Assembly (NCBI GenBank): GCA_003864495.1
Contig: PEDN01001352.1
Location: 248,001 to 312,000 of the forward strand
Length of the DNA: 64,000 nt
Source of the DNA: Nemopilema nomurai
Taxonomy: Eukaryota > Cnidaria > Scyphozoa > Rhizostomeae > Rhizostomatidae
Reading direction: 5' to 3'
The notes beneath the pieces were generated by a model. It was not told the origin of the DNA and ran no database searches. It saw nothing but the letters and a program-made list of their open reading frames with translations. A program made the translations under genes and the position numbers. Below, in pieces: positions 50,554 to 63,463 of the stretch (the first letter of the stretch is position 1; each line of letters begins with the position of its first letter).

Positions 50554-53500
50554 TCTCGGTGACAAAAACGAGAAAATTAAACCCAACTATTATCGCTTGG
50601 TTATCTTGTTTGACCTGTATTCCTGCAGAAAATGAAAATTTCACCCATGAGAACAGTTTCGGCTCTCCATAGCCTTATTCAAACAGAAATCTATATGCAA
50701 GTAAAACAGATGAGAATCCTTAAGACAAGCTGGTGACTGTATACATCTTTCCGTGCTTCATTCATATTTCATAATCGCGCATAACATCACTCAGTTATCA
50801 CAATTCAATTAATACAACTCATTGTTTAGAACGGCTAATAGTCGAACAATCTGAGTCATTCCCATTTAAAACACCTCGTTGTAAATAGTGAACTTTGGGG
50901 ATAGATCACAGGAGTGGCAAGAAAGGAAACCTAAATTGGGTCAGCTTTCAACTAGCACTTTGCTTGCAAAACAATGCCAAACCAGGTTGCCAGTTAGGGT
51001 CGGGTGTTCTGGAAAAAACTGCCTCCTAGTAACTGCTACATGTCCTAGCAAGCAGCTCAAAGTCCTTTTTTGAATTCTTCAATGCATTAATCAATGCTCA
51101 AACGCTTTCTCGGCGCTGCATATCTTAGCAAGCAGCTCAAAGTTCTTTTTTTATTTCTTCAATGTATTAATTTTGTACAAAACTTTCCGGGCTGATTCAC
51201 CAGGCACTGTCAAGACTTAAGTAAATGCTTCTGGGCCTTGGAGCTCTCCATTTTACCTGGGGTTTTATTAGACATGCGCGCTTATTTTATAAACTTTTGG
51301 TAACATGCAAGGGCGTCTGCAGCTTGGGGCAGCGTTGGCAGCCACCCCCTACCTTCTGCTAACGGTATCAGTGTGAGCAAAATGTGCAATTGATGAACTT
51401 TAAACCAGAAAATGTTAAAATGTACTTAAAACAATTCTTGAAAATAGAGAAAACCTTATTTGGACGAGTTATTTCAAAAATTTTGTTCTTGCCATCATAA
51501 GCACCAATACGAGAGTCCCTTTTAGAGAGGTTTAGATATGGGGGCCTTGAAATTCTAGCGATAGGACATATCAGAAAGAAATATCGCAGTAGCTGGTAGC
51601 AGATGTTATTGGAGAAAATTTGGTACCCTTTTCAGAGTCACGCGTTGGTCACACGATTCGTATACTCGCATCAGGTTCATTTAAGAATGAGGAGTACAAG
51701 AAGAAAATCATTTGCAATCAATCGTTAAACTGTAACTTTTTGGGGATAAATAAGTTTGCAATATTCCATTGCCTACAGCGAATTTGCACTCTCACAGAGA
51801 CTGGCTCCTACAAATTTACTAATCAGCTGACAATGAATTGCTACAACACAATCAGTGTATGAAACCAAATTCAATCTGATTTGGGGAACATTATGTCTTT
51901 AGGAGAGATTTTCTCTTCCACTAAATCTTTGTCGCTGCTTTCTCCCTCAAAAAGCACCGGTCTACATAATCAATAGGTTCAAATTGCAAAAAAGTTTAAA
52001 GCAATGTAATTTCTTCCGTCTCACTGCAAACAGCTGTAAATACAAGCAAAATCAAATTCGGATTTGAAATCAATGCCTGATTGGTTTTATGGCAAATAAG
52101 TGTAAACATTTCCAATTGGTATCATAACTGTCGGATGACATTCCAAATAGGCCGATTTGAAATACTATGCCACTATACGTAAATGTTAAAGTAAACCTAA
52201 AGTTTTATTCAGAAAATCAAAAGTCCTCCACAGGTCTGTTCGTTTGATAACAATGGAACATTGTGGCAGACTCAGACCTGCAGCCTTCAAAGCTACTAAC
52301 ACTCAAAACATTGATTATATTCATATATAGAATGCCACAGATATGCAATTCATTTGCCTAGGTACAGTTCAACCGCCTTGCTATCTCTAGATATAAGTAG
52401 GTGCCCGCAGCGCCCATGTCACCCGCAATACTTTATTGAACTTAAATTGAGTTTTAAAACCAGTTTCTTGACAACGGTATTTATCAGATAAGCGCTAACC
52501 AAACAACTTTTACCGACAACCCAATTGTGTCGTCCAGGTATTCGAACGAAAAACAATTCAAAAGAGTTCCACACGGGGTCATTTACATAGACTTGGCGAG
52601 CTGAATTTGTGTATATCAATTTGGTATGCAGAAGTCTACGTAAGCAGATGTTTCAGTGTAAAAATCTTGAGGTTGGAGCTGCCTCCAAGGGCGATTGCAT
52701 GTTTGTTTGTTGCTACTTAACCAGTGAATAACACAGCCAATTAATTGAGGATATTGAAACGTGGGGTTCGATCTTAGCCAGTCGGGTTAATTTGGCACCG
52801 GCTAGGGAATCACAGCTAACCTCAAAGAAGATCGAATGGCGATAGAAACGGCTCTGAATGCTTTGCTGACTATGACAGCGGGATTCGTCAACCAAACAAC
52901 TGGTGTATGACAACAACTAGTCTATTCAATAACCTATTATGAATGACCTAGTTTATGACCGTCCACGAAGAGGCTAAGCCATACAGAAAATGCCACATTC
53001 GTTTTTCTAGCCCTTGTCCTCATCAAACGACGACGCATTTGTTGCTGGTCTTCTACCAGCATTCAGCAAACATGGTCTATACCAATAACGAGCGTCCTTA
53101 AACTATTTAAAGATTTTAAAGAACATTTTCCAGGCAATCCTTGCAACTAGAAAGTCAAAAATAAAAATCACTGACATTTCCGTTCAGACAGGATTTTGGG
53201 ATAAAGTTGGAGCTTCAAATATTCGAAATATTAGAAAAAACGTAAATAGGCTGATTAGTTTCATTTTTAATAAAACTCTTAGCAAAGGAAACATTTCCGT
53301 ATCAGTGTTCTCTGATTCTTTTCCAACCACAAGCAATATTTGGGATAATTTTCAAGACAACCATAGCATTTTATGTTCTTAATAGAAACTCGGCTGGTAG
53401 ATTATACAGAGTACACTGTATGTAAAAGCTGGCGCGGTGATGATAAAGTAATATACACAACAAGTGGTTTATAGAAATCTTGTGATATTTTGTATGCTAG

Positions 53501-55236
53501 GATGGCCTAGACTCAATACATCGTGTTAAACTGGATCAGCCTTTTTGAAAAATAGCGCTGCATCCTACAGCTTGCTCAAAACAAAACTTAAACTTTCTTT
53601 CAAGATAAATTTAAGAAGATTTATAATTATATACACTCTGCTTTTTAAAGTGTTGCAAAGATTTATTTACAAAGGCAAACAAAGTAGCGTTGTAAATATT
53701 TGAATCAAAGTAGAGTACTGTGCAATATATCTTGGCAAAAGCTATTGTTAATGTGTCTGATTTAGTTGAACAAATCTGATCATGCCCAGCTGAAACTTGC
53801 CGAAAACTGAAAATCTTCATGCAGTTTCATAATAATCAATTGCACAAAAGAAGATAAAGCACGTGATATTGCCTCCGGGATGTATTTCCCTGAGCTTTCG
53901 ATTACGAAATTTAAGAGGTACAATATTCGTAGGAAAAACTTGATATAGAAGTAGCTTTCTTCAATCACAATTTCAAATAGTAAATTACCTCTTGACGTAA
54001 GAAGTACTACAAAATGTTTAGAAAACGGAGATTGCAGGCGAAAGAATTTCAGTAAAAGGCTACTGACATATTAGGTGAAGGCTGGGGGCCCATGCAAAAG
54101 TGATTTTATCGCATGTACCCAACAAGTCTGCATAAAGACAGGGGTATCATAAAATGGTCAAATGGAGTCAGAAATCGAATTCGATTCCTTCACAACTCGT
54201 TTAACACAACTAACTTTCTGTTTGCAAATTAGCATCTTGCTCTTCATCTAAAGCAAGGGACTATTTCAAGACGCAGCACACTTGGTACCATGAAATATGG
54301 AAAATAAGTCCGATTATACCTACGCTTTATCAAATTATGGCTTCAACGGCCAATGATTCTTTATCTATCGCTGAATTAGCAATGGAGCCGTATAAACTCT
54401 TGTTTAAACAAAAATAAACGTTTCCTGCAAATTAAGGGTTTTTAGACAAAACAAAACCAATCAATGGAAAATCTAAAGCCATGCTTTGCAGTTGCAAACA
54501 CAAAGGTTTTTTGAGTGGAGAAGCTTACACCTTCAAGAATTTAATTTGCAATTATTTAACCGCCACCATCACTAGCTTTTTATAGACTCAAAATAATTTT
54601 TGAGGAAAGTTTAATTCCTTGAAATTATAGTGGATATGCTTTCGTTTTATTCTGAGTAAAGGCACAGCTGGTAAAAATAGAAAATTCGCATACATTGCAA
54701 AAGAAGTTTAAAGAAAATGCAAAGAGGACTCTAAGTCAAAAGCTGATCGGACGTTTCCATTTTATAAAATGAATTTAATGATAACTTAGGTAAGCTGATT
54801 TTGCAAAATGAATTTTTATTAATTGTTCTGAATCAAATAAGTCATGAACGGAAGCTTTCTTGCATGAAAACTTTGAAAGCTTCCGAAAAATGCTTCATAG
54901 AAAGTAAGATTAATGCTCTTTCATTATGCTTGCTCTTACGTCGAGAATCCTATAAACCTCGACGGTGAAGGAACGAGTACGTTTGATATTCTACCATGGG
55001 TTTTGCTTTTTACTTTAATTTACCAACAAGATCTAGACCCAGACTTGAACCAAGAACTATACATATATGTGTCGGGTCGCAATGGAAAACATTCAATATA
55101 AAATCCTAAATAGACGTAAATTTAAAATGGCATGACAATAATACACATCAAAACAGTAAAAACTATCAAATACACTTACATACACGCACCTTTTGCAGAT
55201 TAATCAATATTTACGCTCTTGGTTCAGCCGGATAGG
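50554..55236. other. KCNH upstream region / intergenic, no gene seen
   Basis: AT-rich sequence holding the presumed KCNH promoter and any untranslated 5' exon. No conserved coding exon was recognised. A perfect 11-bp stem (CGGAAGCTTTC, 54849-54859, with its complement at 54875-54885) is the only small structure that I noted. Confidence 0.5.
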
Positions 55237-55436
55237 CTCTACGTAGCACAAAGTCGATGTCTTGCATTTATATGCATGTTTGCAGTGCATCTGTGAATTG
55301 CCATCTCTTTATTAAACGGTGTTAAAAGTCGTCTCTTGCCATCTCTTTTAACACCGTTTAATAAAGAGATGGCAATTCACAGATGCACTGCAAACATGCA
55401 TATAAATGCAAGACATCGACTTTGTGCTACGTAGAG
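55237..55436. repeat. Perfect 92-bp inverted repeat with 16-nt spacer
   Basis: Left arm 55237-55328 and right arm 55345-55436 are exact reverse complements over all 92 positions by direct reading. They begin CTCTACGTAGCACAAAG and end GGTGTTAAAAG at the centre. The 16-nt loop is TCGTCTCTTGCCATCT. The right arm ends 48 nt from the AAR2 stop codon, so the structure probably falls in the AAR2 3' UTR, and it includes an AATAAA on each strand. It could be a very young fold-back element, an RNA hairpin, or a palindromic assembly or amplification artefact. No terminal motif or target duplication is evident. Confidence 0.92.
55308..55313 (-). promoter_or_regulatory. Candidate AAR2 polyadenylation signal inside the palindrome
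   Basis: Plus-strand TTTATT reads AATAAA on the minus strand, about 170 nt beyond the AAR2 stop. It lies in the far arm of the inverted repeat, so transcripts ending here would carry a nearly complete hairpin. Confidence 0.4.
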
Positions 55437-55484
55437 ATGGCATATCTTTGGCTTACCAGGGTCCAACCTTACGCAAGTCTAGAC

Positions 55485-58400
55485 TTACGTTTCTTCTACA
55501 ATGACTGGCATATCTTCATCATCTTCCAACTCAAAGCTCCAAGTGAATGTTTGGGTAAGAAACTTCTTTAGGCTTTCCGCTTTGCTGACGAGTTTTCTTT
55601 GTAGATTAATGGACTCATTGACAGTGCAAAACATAATCTGTGAAGGAAGATGTTAAAGAATTTAAACAGGTAGTTTGCCAAAGCTAACAAAAGATTAAAA
55701 CTATAAGCCAACGTATGTAGCTGAAATAATACGCCAAAACTTCAAAGCTTAGCTGAAAACTTCACAACCGTGAATTTCTGCTAAATTCAGTCTACATTTG
55801 GAGCTTTGAAAGTTAAACAAGGTACACCCAGTAGGTAAAGATACATTTTTGGAGATTTCATGACATCAAAGATTGGGCAGATGACAGAATTGTAATCCAT
55901 GACTTCTGCTTACGAATTCGATTGACCAGCTTAACAAACGAATTCGATTGACAAGATAATATAGCGTTTATGCTAACACTACTTATAGATCAGCGCTGTC
56001 CCCAATCTTCAAAAAAAATTAGTTGAGCATTCATGATTTTACAAACGTCATAGGTAGTTTGCCCGTGAAGTTGCCATCAAAAATTTTTGTTACGCATTTG
56101 CTCAGCAACACGGATACGAAACGATTGATAATACGTAAAAGAATGATTCGAAGAAGAAGCTTAAGTGAGGGTCTGCAAATCTCTGATGCTGTAAGAAAAT
56201 AAAGTATGAGTGGAAGATTTGTTAGTGCCTCAAGGGTTACTTGGGATACCAGATTCATTCTATATAAAATAAGAGAAAAAGGGCACATGCTTATGTTCAG
56301 TAAATCAAGAGCTGCAAAGTGGTACATAAATAGAGGCTTGTATTACTATAGGTGGCAAAAGTCCTGCAAAGTAGGACATAGTTCTGTAAAGAACTGGAAA
56401 TTAAGAATGCCAAAGTAATGGAAAACGATTGCAAATAATAAAAAAGGTACTCATAAATGTAATACTCAAACATCTTGCTGAAAACAACGAATGAACAGTA
56501 CACAACTTTCCAGAGTCCAAACGATGGTCTTTAAATGAAGGTTAGCCATCGTTTTGCTAAATGTGCCGTATCATCGACCACCATGATTCTAGATGTTAAA
56601 AGGCAAATGTCTGCAGTAGCAAGGAATCACCTTCACTTCGTTTCGATCAACCTTCTAAATGACTAACAAGCATCTTGGAATTCTGACAGAGATGAGCGTG
56701 GATGCTTCTAAAGGTATGCTGATGATTTATTATAGATGAAAAAGGGAAGAATTAAACGTAGGCCACCTGAGGGCACTAATTTCTACATAGTACGCCAAAG
56801 AAACAAGCACATTTATCGCAGCAAAGGAAAAAAAGTTGGAACTAAAAGATTGGAGATTTGGGGTATCGGGCCTCTAGATTGTGGGGAAATGAACTTTGGG
56901 GACACCAATTTCCATTTCGGAAAAATAATCAGGAGCCAAACACCAAGCTCCTTAAAAGGAAGGGCAGGGAACGCCCAAGAGAAGAAACAGGTGAGATGGT
57001 TCTTCCTGTCTTCATATGAAATAAAGGTGAAAGCTTACGTACGTACGAAAGTATGCTTGAACTTACATAACAATCGTAGATAAAAGAAAAGAGCAAAGAC
57101 TGGCGTGAAAAAGGGAGTGGAAAGTGAAGAGCAAAGGTCATAACACAAAGCTGAAGTTATTAGCTGAAAAATATTAGATTAACTAATAACTTTGAGTTTA
57201 ATAAATTGATGAGCAGGAAGTACTCTTACTTCTAATGATTAAGGTAATATTTAAAACACCTTAAATTATCGCTCCCCATATGAATTCTACTTGCAGCAAT
57301 ATTTTTGTTAAGAATCTAGAACTACAAAATCCTTTTATTGAGATCATGCACAAACTTGTTCTGGCTTTTCTCCAGTCCTTTTCCAGTTATCATAATCTGT
57401 TTGCAGATTTCACTATGCAGTTAAATTACAGCATGTTTCAATCAAATTGTAACACAATACGTTGGATTCATCGACATGATTCGCATTTCCAGAACAAGGA
57501 GCAAACTAAGAAGGAAAAACAACTGGGTCGCTTTTTACATCCACTGGAGTGCATTCTCGGTGGATCTGTAAAAGTTTCCAAACCTTATACAAAGATCAGC
57601 TGTCTAAAATATCTGAAAATGCCTTTTACAAAAGGTCAATTGTAAAAATTAGATTATCTTAATAACTGAGTGAATTTTGTCTACGACTGCTGATAAAAAG
57701 TAAAGAAATTTCCTGCACACTTAGGCACAGGTGCCCCATTGCCAAAATGAGGATCAGCAATTCAAAGCTATTCAATAACATTTCTGTAAGTAAGCTTTTA
57801 TACCCAGTTACCTTAATAAACACATTTCTGAACAGTTTTGGGATAATCCGTTTTAAATCTATGGAAAACTGAATTCTAGAACAATTGCTTATCTAGACAT
57901 GTTTTGAAATGATGCAATAAGCAATACGGGTTGCTTTGCCAGTTTTTGGTTTGGCTATTAGCCTACCTGCACGGAAAATCGAAAAGTCTAACATCTACAA
58001 CCATTGCCAACTAACAACGACAAAGATGTGAATAATAGCAAAAGTTTAAAGGAACAAAAAAATCCAGTTACCAATAATAAAAAAGGAGAATATAGTTGAG
58101 CATTACTTGCACATTTTTGTTCAAAGATTTCAAGTCCTATGATATTTGAAGATAACAGTTGATCTAAAGCTAAAATCATAGCTAGGATAATCTAAAATTC
58201 TGGGCATCGATTACCGAATAATTTTCTCTAAAAGTGATGTCTTACCTTCAGATTTTGAACAAGTATATTCTGCTCTGCAACAATATCGACAAAGAAATCT
58301 TCGGGGATTTCTTTTATTTGCAGCATGATGACATCTATAAATGACAAACTGATACTAAGAAGGATAAATTTGAATAATTTTTGCGGTACGACACTTCACA

Positions 58401-61400
58401 ATTACGAGAAATATCGAAACAAGATTCTACCCTTTTCTGAGTAGGCAAGCATCAGTAAATGAACAAAAGCTGACAAAGCGATTGCCAGTTGAGGATCCAA
58501 AACACTAGGGGCTGTTTTTGGGCATTGCGTCACTTACAGCCGCGTCGAAATTGTAGAAGGTGCAATACCCAAAGTAAGTTTCAGAGAACCAAGAAACAAT
58601 GTTGTCCTGCTGCCAAACGAAACAAAAATTTGGTGCCCAAACTAAGATGCTATGCTTTGTTGCCAACATTGTTTCTTAGGGAGAAGGGGGGTTAAGAGAT
58701 ATTGGCGCGCCAAATAAGTGATAAACATAAAAAAACTTAAAACATTGAAGAGGCTCATTGCCTTTTGCCAGGTCTTGTATAGGTTTTTGGATTCTGCCTA
58801 AATTTCTATGCAAAGTTTCGTCCTACGTAGATAGAGAGAGTTTTTTTTTTCTCATTTTTCCACAATCCTCTAGTTTTTTCGATACGCAACTGTCTCTTTA
58901 CTCTGTCAGCTTTTAGTCATTATCCGACATTGCATATTCAAAAGTGTCAGACAAAAATCATTTCAGTTCACTAAAATCATGGTTCCGGTGTTTATCACAA
59001 TTTTGGAGGATAAAAATGCAAAATAAGAGTAAATCAAAGTGCTGAAAAGATTTTAAAAACTAGACAGGGGAAAATGAGGTTTCTAAAAGGCTACCTTGGC
59101 AAGGAAATAAAAATTGCAGTCTTCTGACAAATACTTGTTAAAAAATATAGAAACAAGATGAAAAATATCTGTCTGTCTTGCACACAGGAACACACTTTTA
59201 ACATTATATTAAACATCATGTCTGCTAATATACTTGTAATCAAAGTTGAATTTTTCTATTGCTTTAAGATAAGGCAACATTTCTAAAGAAAATCCCAGTT
59301 AAAAAAGTTGGTATGTGAAAGAGCCATCAATTATCTTTATAGCTAGAACACTTTCCTAAATCCAAGAATGCAACCAAGCAACAAAGGGTGCCATTAAACT
59401 GTTACCACAAACCATTCAATGTCTGACCTGCAAAAGCTGATCATAACTATTGTTTGCATGTGGAAAATAAAACCTTTGTAAAATAAAAAAATAAAGTGAA
59501 TAAAAAATAGAAATTAAAAATATAAAGACACAAGAAATGAAAATCAAGCAGTTTGATTTCATTCATTAGAAAATAATGGCCTCTGAGGTAGAGTAAAACA
59601 GTATTGAATTGTTTGAGATAAAGATCAGTCAATTAACTAAGTAAATTTTCTCGCTCCAATCAAAGCTCCAAATACATGCATCATATAACACAACAACTTA
59701 CCAAAAAACTTAATGAAAAACTCTGGTCTTCTAGAAAGTGCTTCATCACATTTGCAAATGAGCTGTACCATAGCTTTCCAGTGTTCAAAAGCTTCGAAAA
59801 CTTCAAAGCAAACAAAATCTTCATGAGTTACACCTAAATCTCAAGTAAGAATACAATTTGTAAAGGGATATCATTGTTACTGATGCACTTAAAAACAAGG
59901 AAATTTCAAAAAAGAATTAAACAGCAAACAGCAAGGTGATGAAAACAAAAGGTAGATATACAATTGAAAGTCCAAACTATATGTTAATTAGCTGCATACA
60001 TTAGGATGATGAAAATTTCCCCAAACAAAGATTGCTTCTTAGGACTTTGTTAGAGGCAGTGTTCAATCAAGGTAGAAAAGGATATCCCATTTGTAGAATA
60101 GGATATTAAAAGAAAAATAACTTGAATGTCCTAGGTCAAATCAAGAGCCCTTTTAGCATGATTCAGAAAGCTCGAGCAGGAACAATTGTCCATGGTTATC
60201 CAACTGATGGGAAAATACATGGAGTCTGTTATTACAAGACAAGAGAATCATTTCTTGAAACACAATCCTCTTTCCGGACTTCATTATTATTCAAACCTGA
60301 ACATTGTTCAGAGAAGCAGCTGGCAGGGTCATACACATCAACTTCACACAAACCTTGTCCAATCATGAAGCAGACAAAAGCAAACTGCAGTTCACCAAGC
60401 AGCTCATCCTCTACTAAAAGATATAAAGCCAAGGTGAATTTGTCAAAAAGGTTGGCTAAAATACTTGCACCATTTCTTACATTCTTTGAAAATATTATCA
60501 TGTTCATTGGTCAAGGAAGTATATTTAATTCTAGAAAAAATACCATACATTATTGAACTATTTATGAAGTCATTCAGCTATCTAATCAAACTTTTCATAT
60601 TTTGATCAACAGGATGATATATCAGTAACTTGATACAACAACTATTTTTGATTCTTGAAAGCTTGGACACAAAGATACACCAATAAAGTTTGCATGTTCA
60701 TTAGATTGATACTAGTAGAAGTCCGGTGGCAAAGAAGATGTGCCACAAAGATACTGAATTGCTAGGCATTCATACCATTTCCACAGCAAATACTGTTTAA
60801 CAAAGATTCCAATGAAAAACTATTGTCCATGTTGTATTTTGTTATATCAGAAGGACTAGCTCCATCTGGAAATTTCCTCTCTGGGATAACAGAAAAACGA
60901 ATCTTGACATTTTCAAAATTGCTGTCACTAGTCTCTGTAATACCAAGTCTTTCTCTTTCTTTCTTCTCTAGCATTTCTGTACAGTCAACTTGTGTGCTTA
61001 CTGATAATCTACCACACAATGGTGCCAGCCTTGAGATTGTGTCAAATTTTATATAGCAAGTAAGAGCCCGCCATGTTCTGCACTGTTCATTCTTGGGGTA
61101 AGGTGCAAGTAAGATTGCGTCATTACCTATCTTAAAGAAGCAAACAAAAGTTTTGAGAGTAAAACAATTATAATGACTTGATTTCATCTTCAAAAAACTA
61201 ATTGGTTTCAAAGTCTCTGTTTCTTCCTTCAGGTCTAGGTACAATCATAGTAATTTAAAGAAAGGAATGTAGCAAGAAGGGTATCAAAAATAACATACAT
61301 AAACATGATAATAACACTTGTTTTTCAGAATAAGAGGAGATGGTTGATTGGCCTTATTATGAGTGATAATGAAGTAACAAACAACAAGTGACTATATGTA

Positions 61401-61919
61401 CGCTGTTTAAGTCAAGAAGATATATAGGATACTGGGTGACATGGACACTTGTTCAAGATTCTTTTCCCCACAAAATCTTATGTTTAAAGATATTTCACTA
61501 CCAGTTGGGACAAACAACATTAGCAACCCGATAACTGCATTATACTAAGAAGAAGAAACTATTTGATATCCTGGTGAAAATATTTTGAAGCAAACAATTG
61601 GTACGATATGTACGTACCCGGTAATGTGTCTTCAATTTGACATTCCGTGAAAGGACTATACAGCTCTTCGTTTTGCAAGTCCCATTTTGAAGAAAGTACT
61701 ACCGCCAGCATTTGAATGCTCGTCAAAATAAATGAACTGGCCATTTCTCGGCGCGTGGCGCTGCTGGTCAACAGCACTTGTAAAAATGAAATGTAGGCCA
61801 CAGGGAATTTCTTTTATACCACGAAAATTCGGCCCTACATACCACGTATTGTAATCAATTCCAAACTCAGTCCCGGGTGGTATATTTGGGATGATTACAG
61901 CACTGGAATTGCTACTCAT
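55485..61919 (-). CDS. AAR2: AAR2, U5 snRNP assembly factor (apparent frameshift in exon 1)
   Basis: AAR2 holds Prp8 in an inactive form during U5 snRNP biogenesis and is then exchanged for Brr2. Exons: 61919-61618, 61126-60794, 60413-60354, 59800-59702, 58334-58246 and 55637-55485, about 344 residues (human 384). Conserved blocks: PPGTEFGIDYNTW, GPNFRGIKEIPCGLHF, IRFSVIPERKFPDGASPSDI, LLGELQFAFVCF, VFEAFEHWKAMVQLIC, IKEIPEDFFVDIV and FTWSFELEDDE. Exons 2-6 join in phase. In exon 1 the frame changes near 61705-61730: FIYFDEHS lies in one frame and the next conserved part, SSKWDLQNEELYSPF, lies one base on. The exon sum is one base over a multiple of three, which suggests an extra base, possibly in the AAAA run at 61725-61728 (TTTT on the coding strand). 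The start could instead use an acceptor at 61943-61944 with an upstream exon, which would better match the usual N-terminus. Confidence 0.93.
55638..58245 (-). other. AAR2: AAR2 last intron, no additional gene seen
   Basis: 2.6 kb intron between the exon ending LVQNLK and the terminal exon. Open frames at 56206-56418, 56736-57083 and 57280-57645 have no recognisable features. A short stem (AAACGATGG/CCATCGTTT) lies near 56519-56554. Confidence 0.6.
58591..58677. repeat. Short inverted repeat in AAR2 intron
   Basis: Perfect 14-bp arms AAGAAACAATGTTG (58591-58604) and CAACATTGTTTCTT (58664-58677) separated by 59 nt. This may be the remnant of a small inverted-repeat element. Confidence 0.6.
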
Positions 61920-61961
61920 ATTGCCAATAAATTTAGGCAATTCTGGGAAAGTATAGTGCAC

Positions 61962-63245
61962 AATTTACAAACAATATGGTGCACATGCCTCATGTGGGAA
62001 AAATTTGGCGGGAGCCTCGCTCTCAAAACTGCAGTTTTCGACAACTCGATGATTCCTCAATACAAGAAGCTTCAGTGGCATTGAAGATTCTGCCCGGATT
62101 ATGATTAATGAAATCATGTGATTATCTTTAACGAAATAGTCACTAAATCTCTTGAAGAATTGCCAGTGAGGTTAGATGCCATTATGGCCTATATACCATT
62201 TGATAAATGTAAACAAAATGATCTTGTATCAGCTTGCCTTGCACAGTTAATTGATAATTGTATCTGTAAAAAAATTCTCTGTAGTAGTATTTTCTTTGCG
62301 TTTGTATAAAGTGGAATTATAATAATATGAACTGAACTGAAGCGAACATTCATTAAATACTAGAATAAACGGTGATATTAAAGGCCAGAGTGAAATAAAT
62401 TCACTATAATTTTCATTTAATTTTATAAAAAGTGCTTGGCATTTCGCTGCGGATTAAGTTGCAAGTATTCAACATAAACGTAACCTTGATTCTAATGATG
62501 AACAAAGTAGTCTTGATCTGCCTGCCTTTACACAAATTTACAATTTCATCTTGGCTTACGATGCATAGCTAATTGAAAACCCATTACAAACAATGTCTGA
62601 TCGTAACAAATAGGCCAAAAATTAACAGAGGACGGGATACGTTGCCTTCAAAGGAATTTACTATATTTTACCTAAAGTATTCACTTGTTGATTTATTGGA
62701 ATGCTGAACATGCAAAAAACGTATGGCAAAGTCTTAATCAACATCCATGCAAAGAAAAAAGCTTCAAGGTTAAGAGAAAGCCTATCAGTGTGCCATCTTA
62801 TAATGCTATTTGACTTCCAAGTGGGAAGCAAACGTATCTTCATGCAATTCTAAGCATGACAAATAGAAACTGACTGACTTTCAAGCAACTATTTAAAAAA
62901 CTATATGGCGAAGTCCAATAAGATATAGTAAAATGCATTAAAAGCTTGTTTGACTTAGATGAAGACGCATGAAAAGTGGAGTTGAGTAGAATCAAGTTCT
63001 ACATAAAAGTATTTCCACAACAGAATGCAAGAAAATTATGCATAGGGCTTTTGTTGTCGAAAATTCCTCTTTGCCACGCGATTTGCATGCTTGTCAACAA
63101 AATACATGCTATTATCTTGTAAGTTTGATTTTCAACTATGTTGTAGCTAATTATGCATATTATTTGAATAAGTTTTACTTACAATTATTTGAATTTCCTT
63201 TTGAAAGAAAACACAATTTAAAAACAGGCTAACCACCATATACTG
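61962..63245. other. Region between AAR2 start and the next minus-strand gene
   Basis: AT-rich sequence expected to contain the AAR2 promoter and the 3' UTR of the upstream minus-strand gene. The 62118-62309 open frame is short and unrecognised. Confidence 0.5.
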
Positions 63246-63463
63246 CTAAGACACAAGTTCAATGTTGCTGATGGCAAAATCGTCATCTTCAATGGCATTG
63301 CCACTATTTTTCTTGTTGCTTAACGCAATATGTACGCGTAGCAAGTCGACGAAGGAATCCATTTCTTTTTGTATCCCGTCTAAAGTTGCTACCTGGTCTT
63401 TGAAATAGTTCTTAGAACTTTCAGAAGCATTCATCAATTGGTTCTTGTTTGTCAGCTGTTCAC
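63246..63463 (-). CDS. Terminal exon of an unidentified coiled-coil protein
   Basis: An open stretch with an acceptor at about 63464 (TTTTCGAAG) or 63456 (GAACAG) runs to a TAG at 63246-63248. It encodes about 71 residues, hydrophilic and helical in pattern (SSKNYFKDQVATLDGIQ, MDSFVDLLRVHIAL), ending in an acidic DDDFAISNIELVS tail. It looks like the C-terminus of a small coiled-coil subunit, but I cannot assign a family. Upstream exons would lie to the right, mostly outside the window. The strand is the same as AAR2. Confidence 0.5.

Noticed and set aside
56736..57083. 115-codon basic ORF inside the AAR2 intron
   Set aside because: No recognisable domain, no supporting splice or conservation evidence.
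60122..60556. 144-codon plus-strand ORF
   Set aside because: It overlaps AAR2 exon 3 in antisense and neighbouring intron; it lacks family features.
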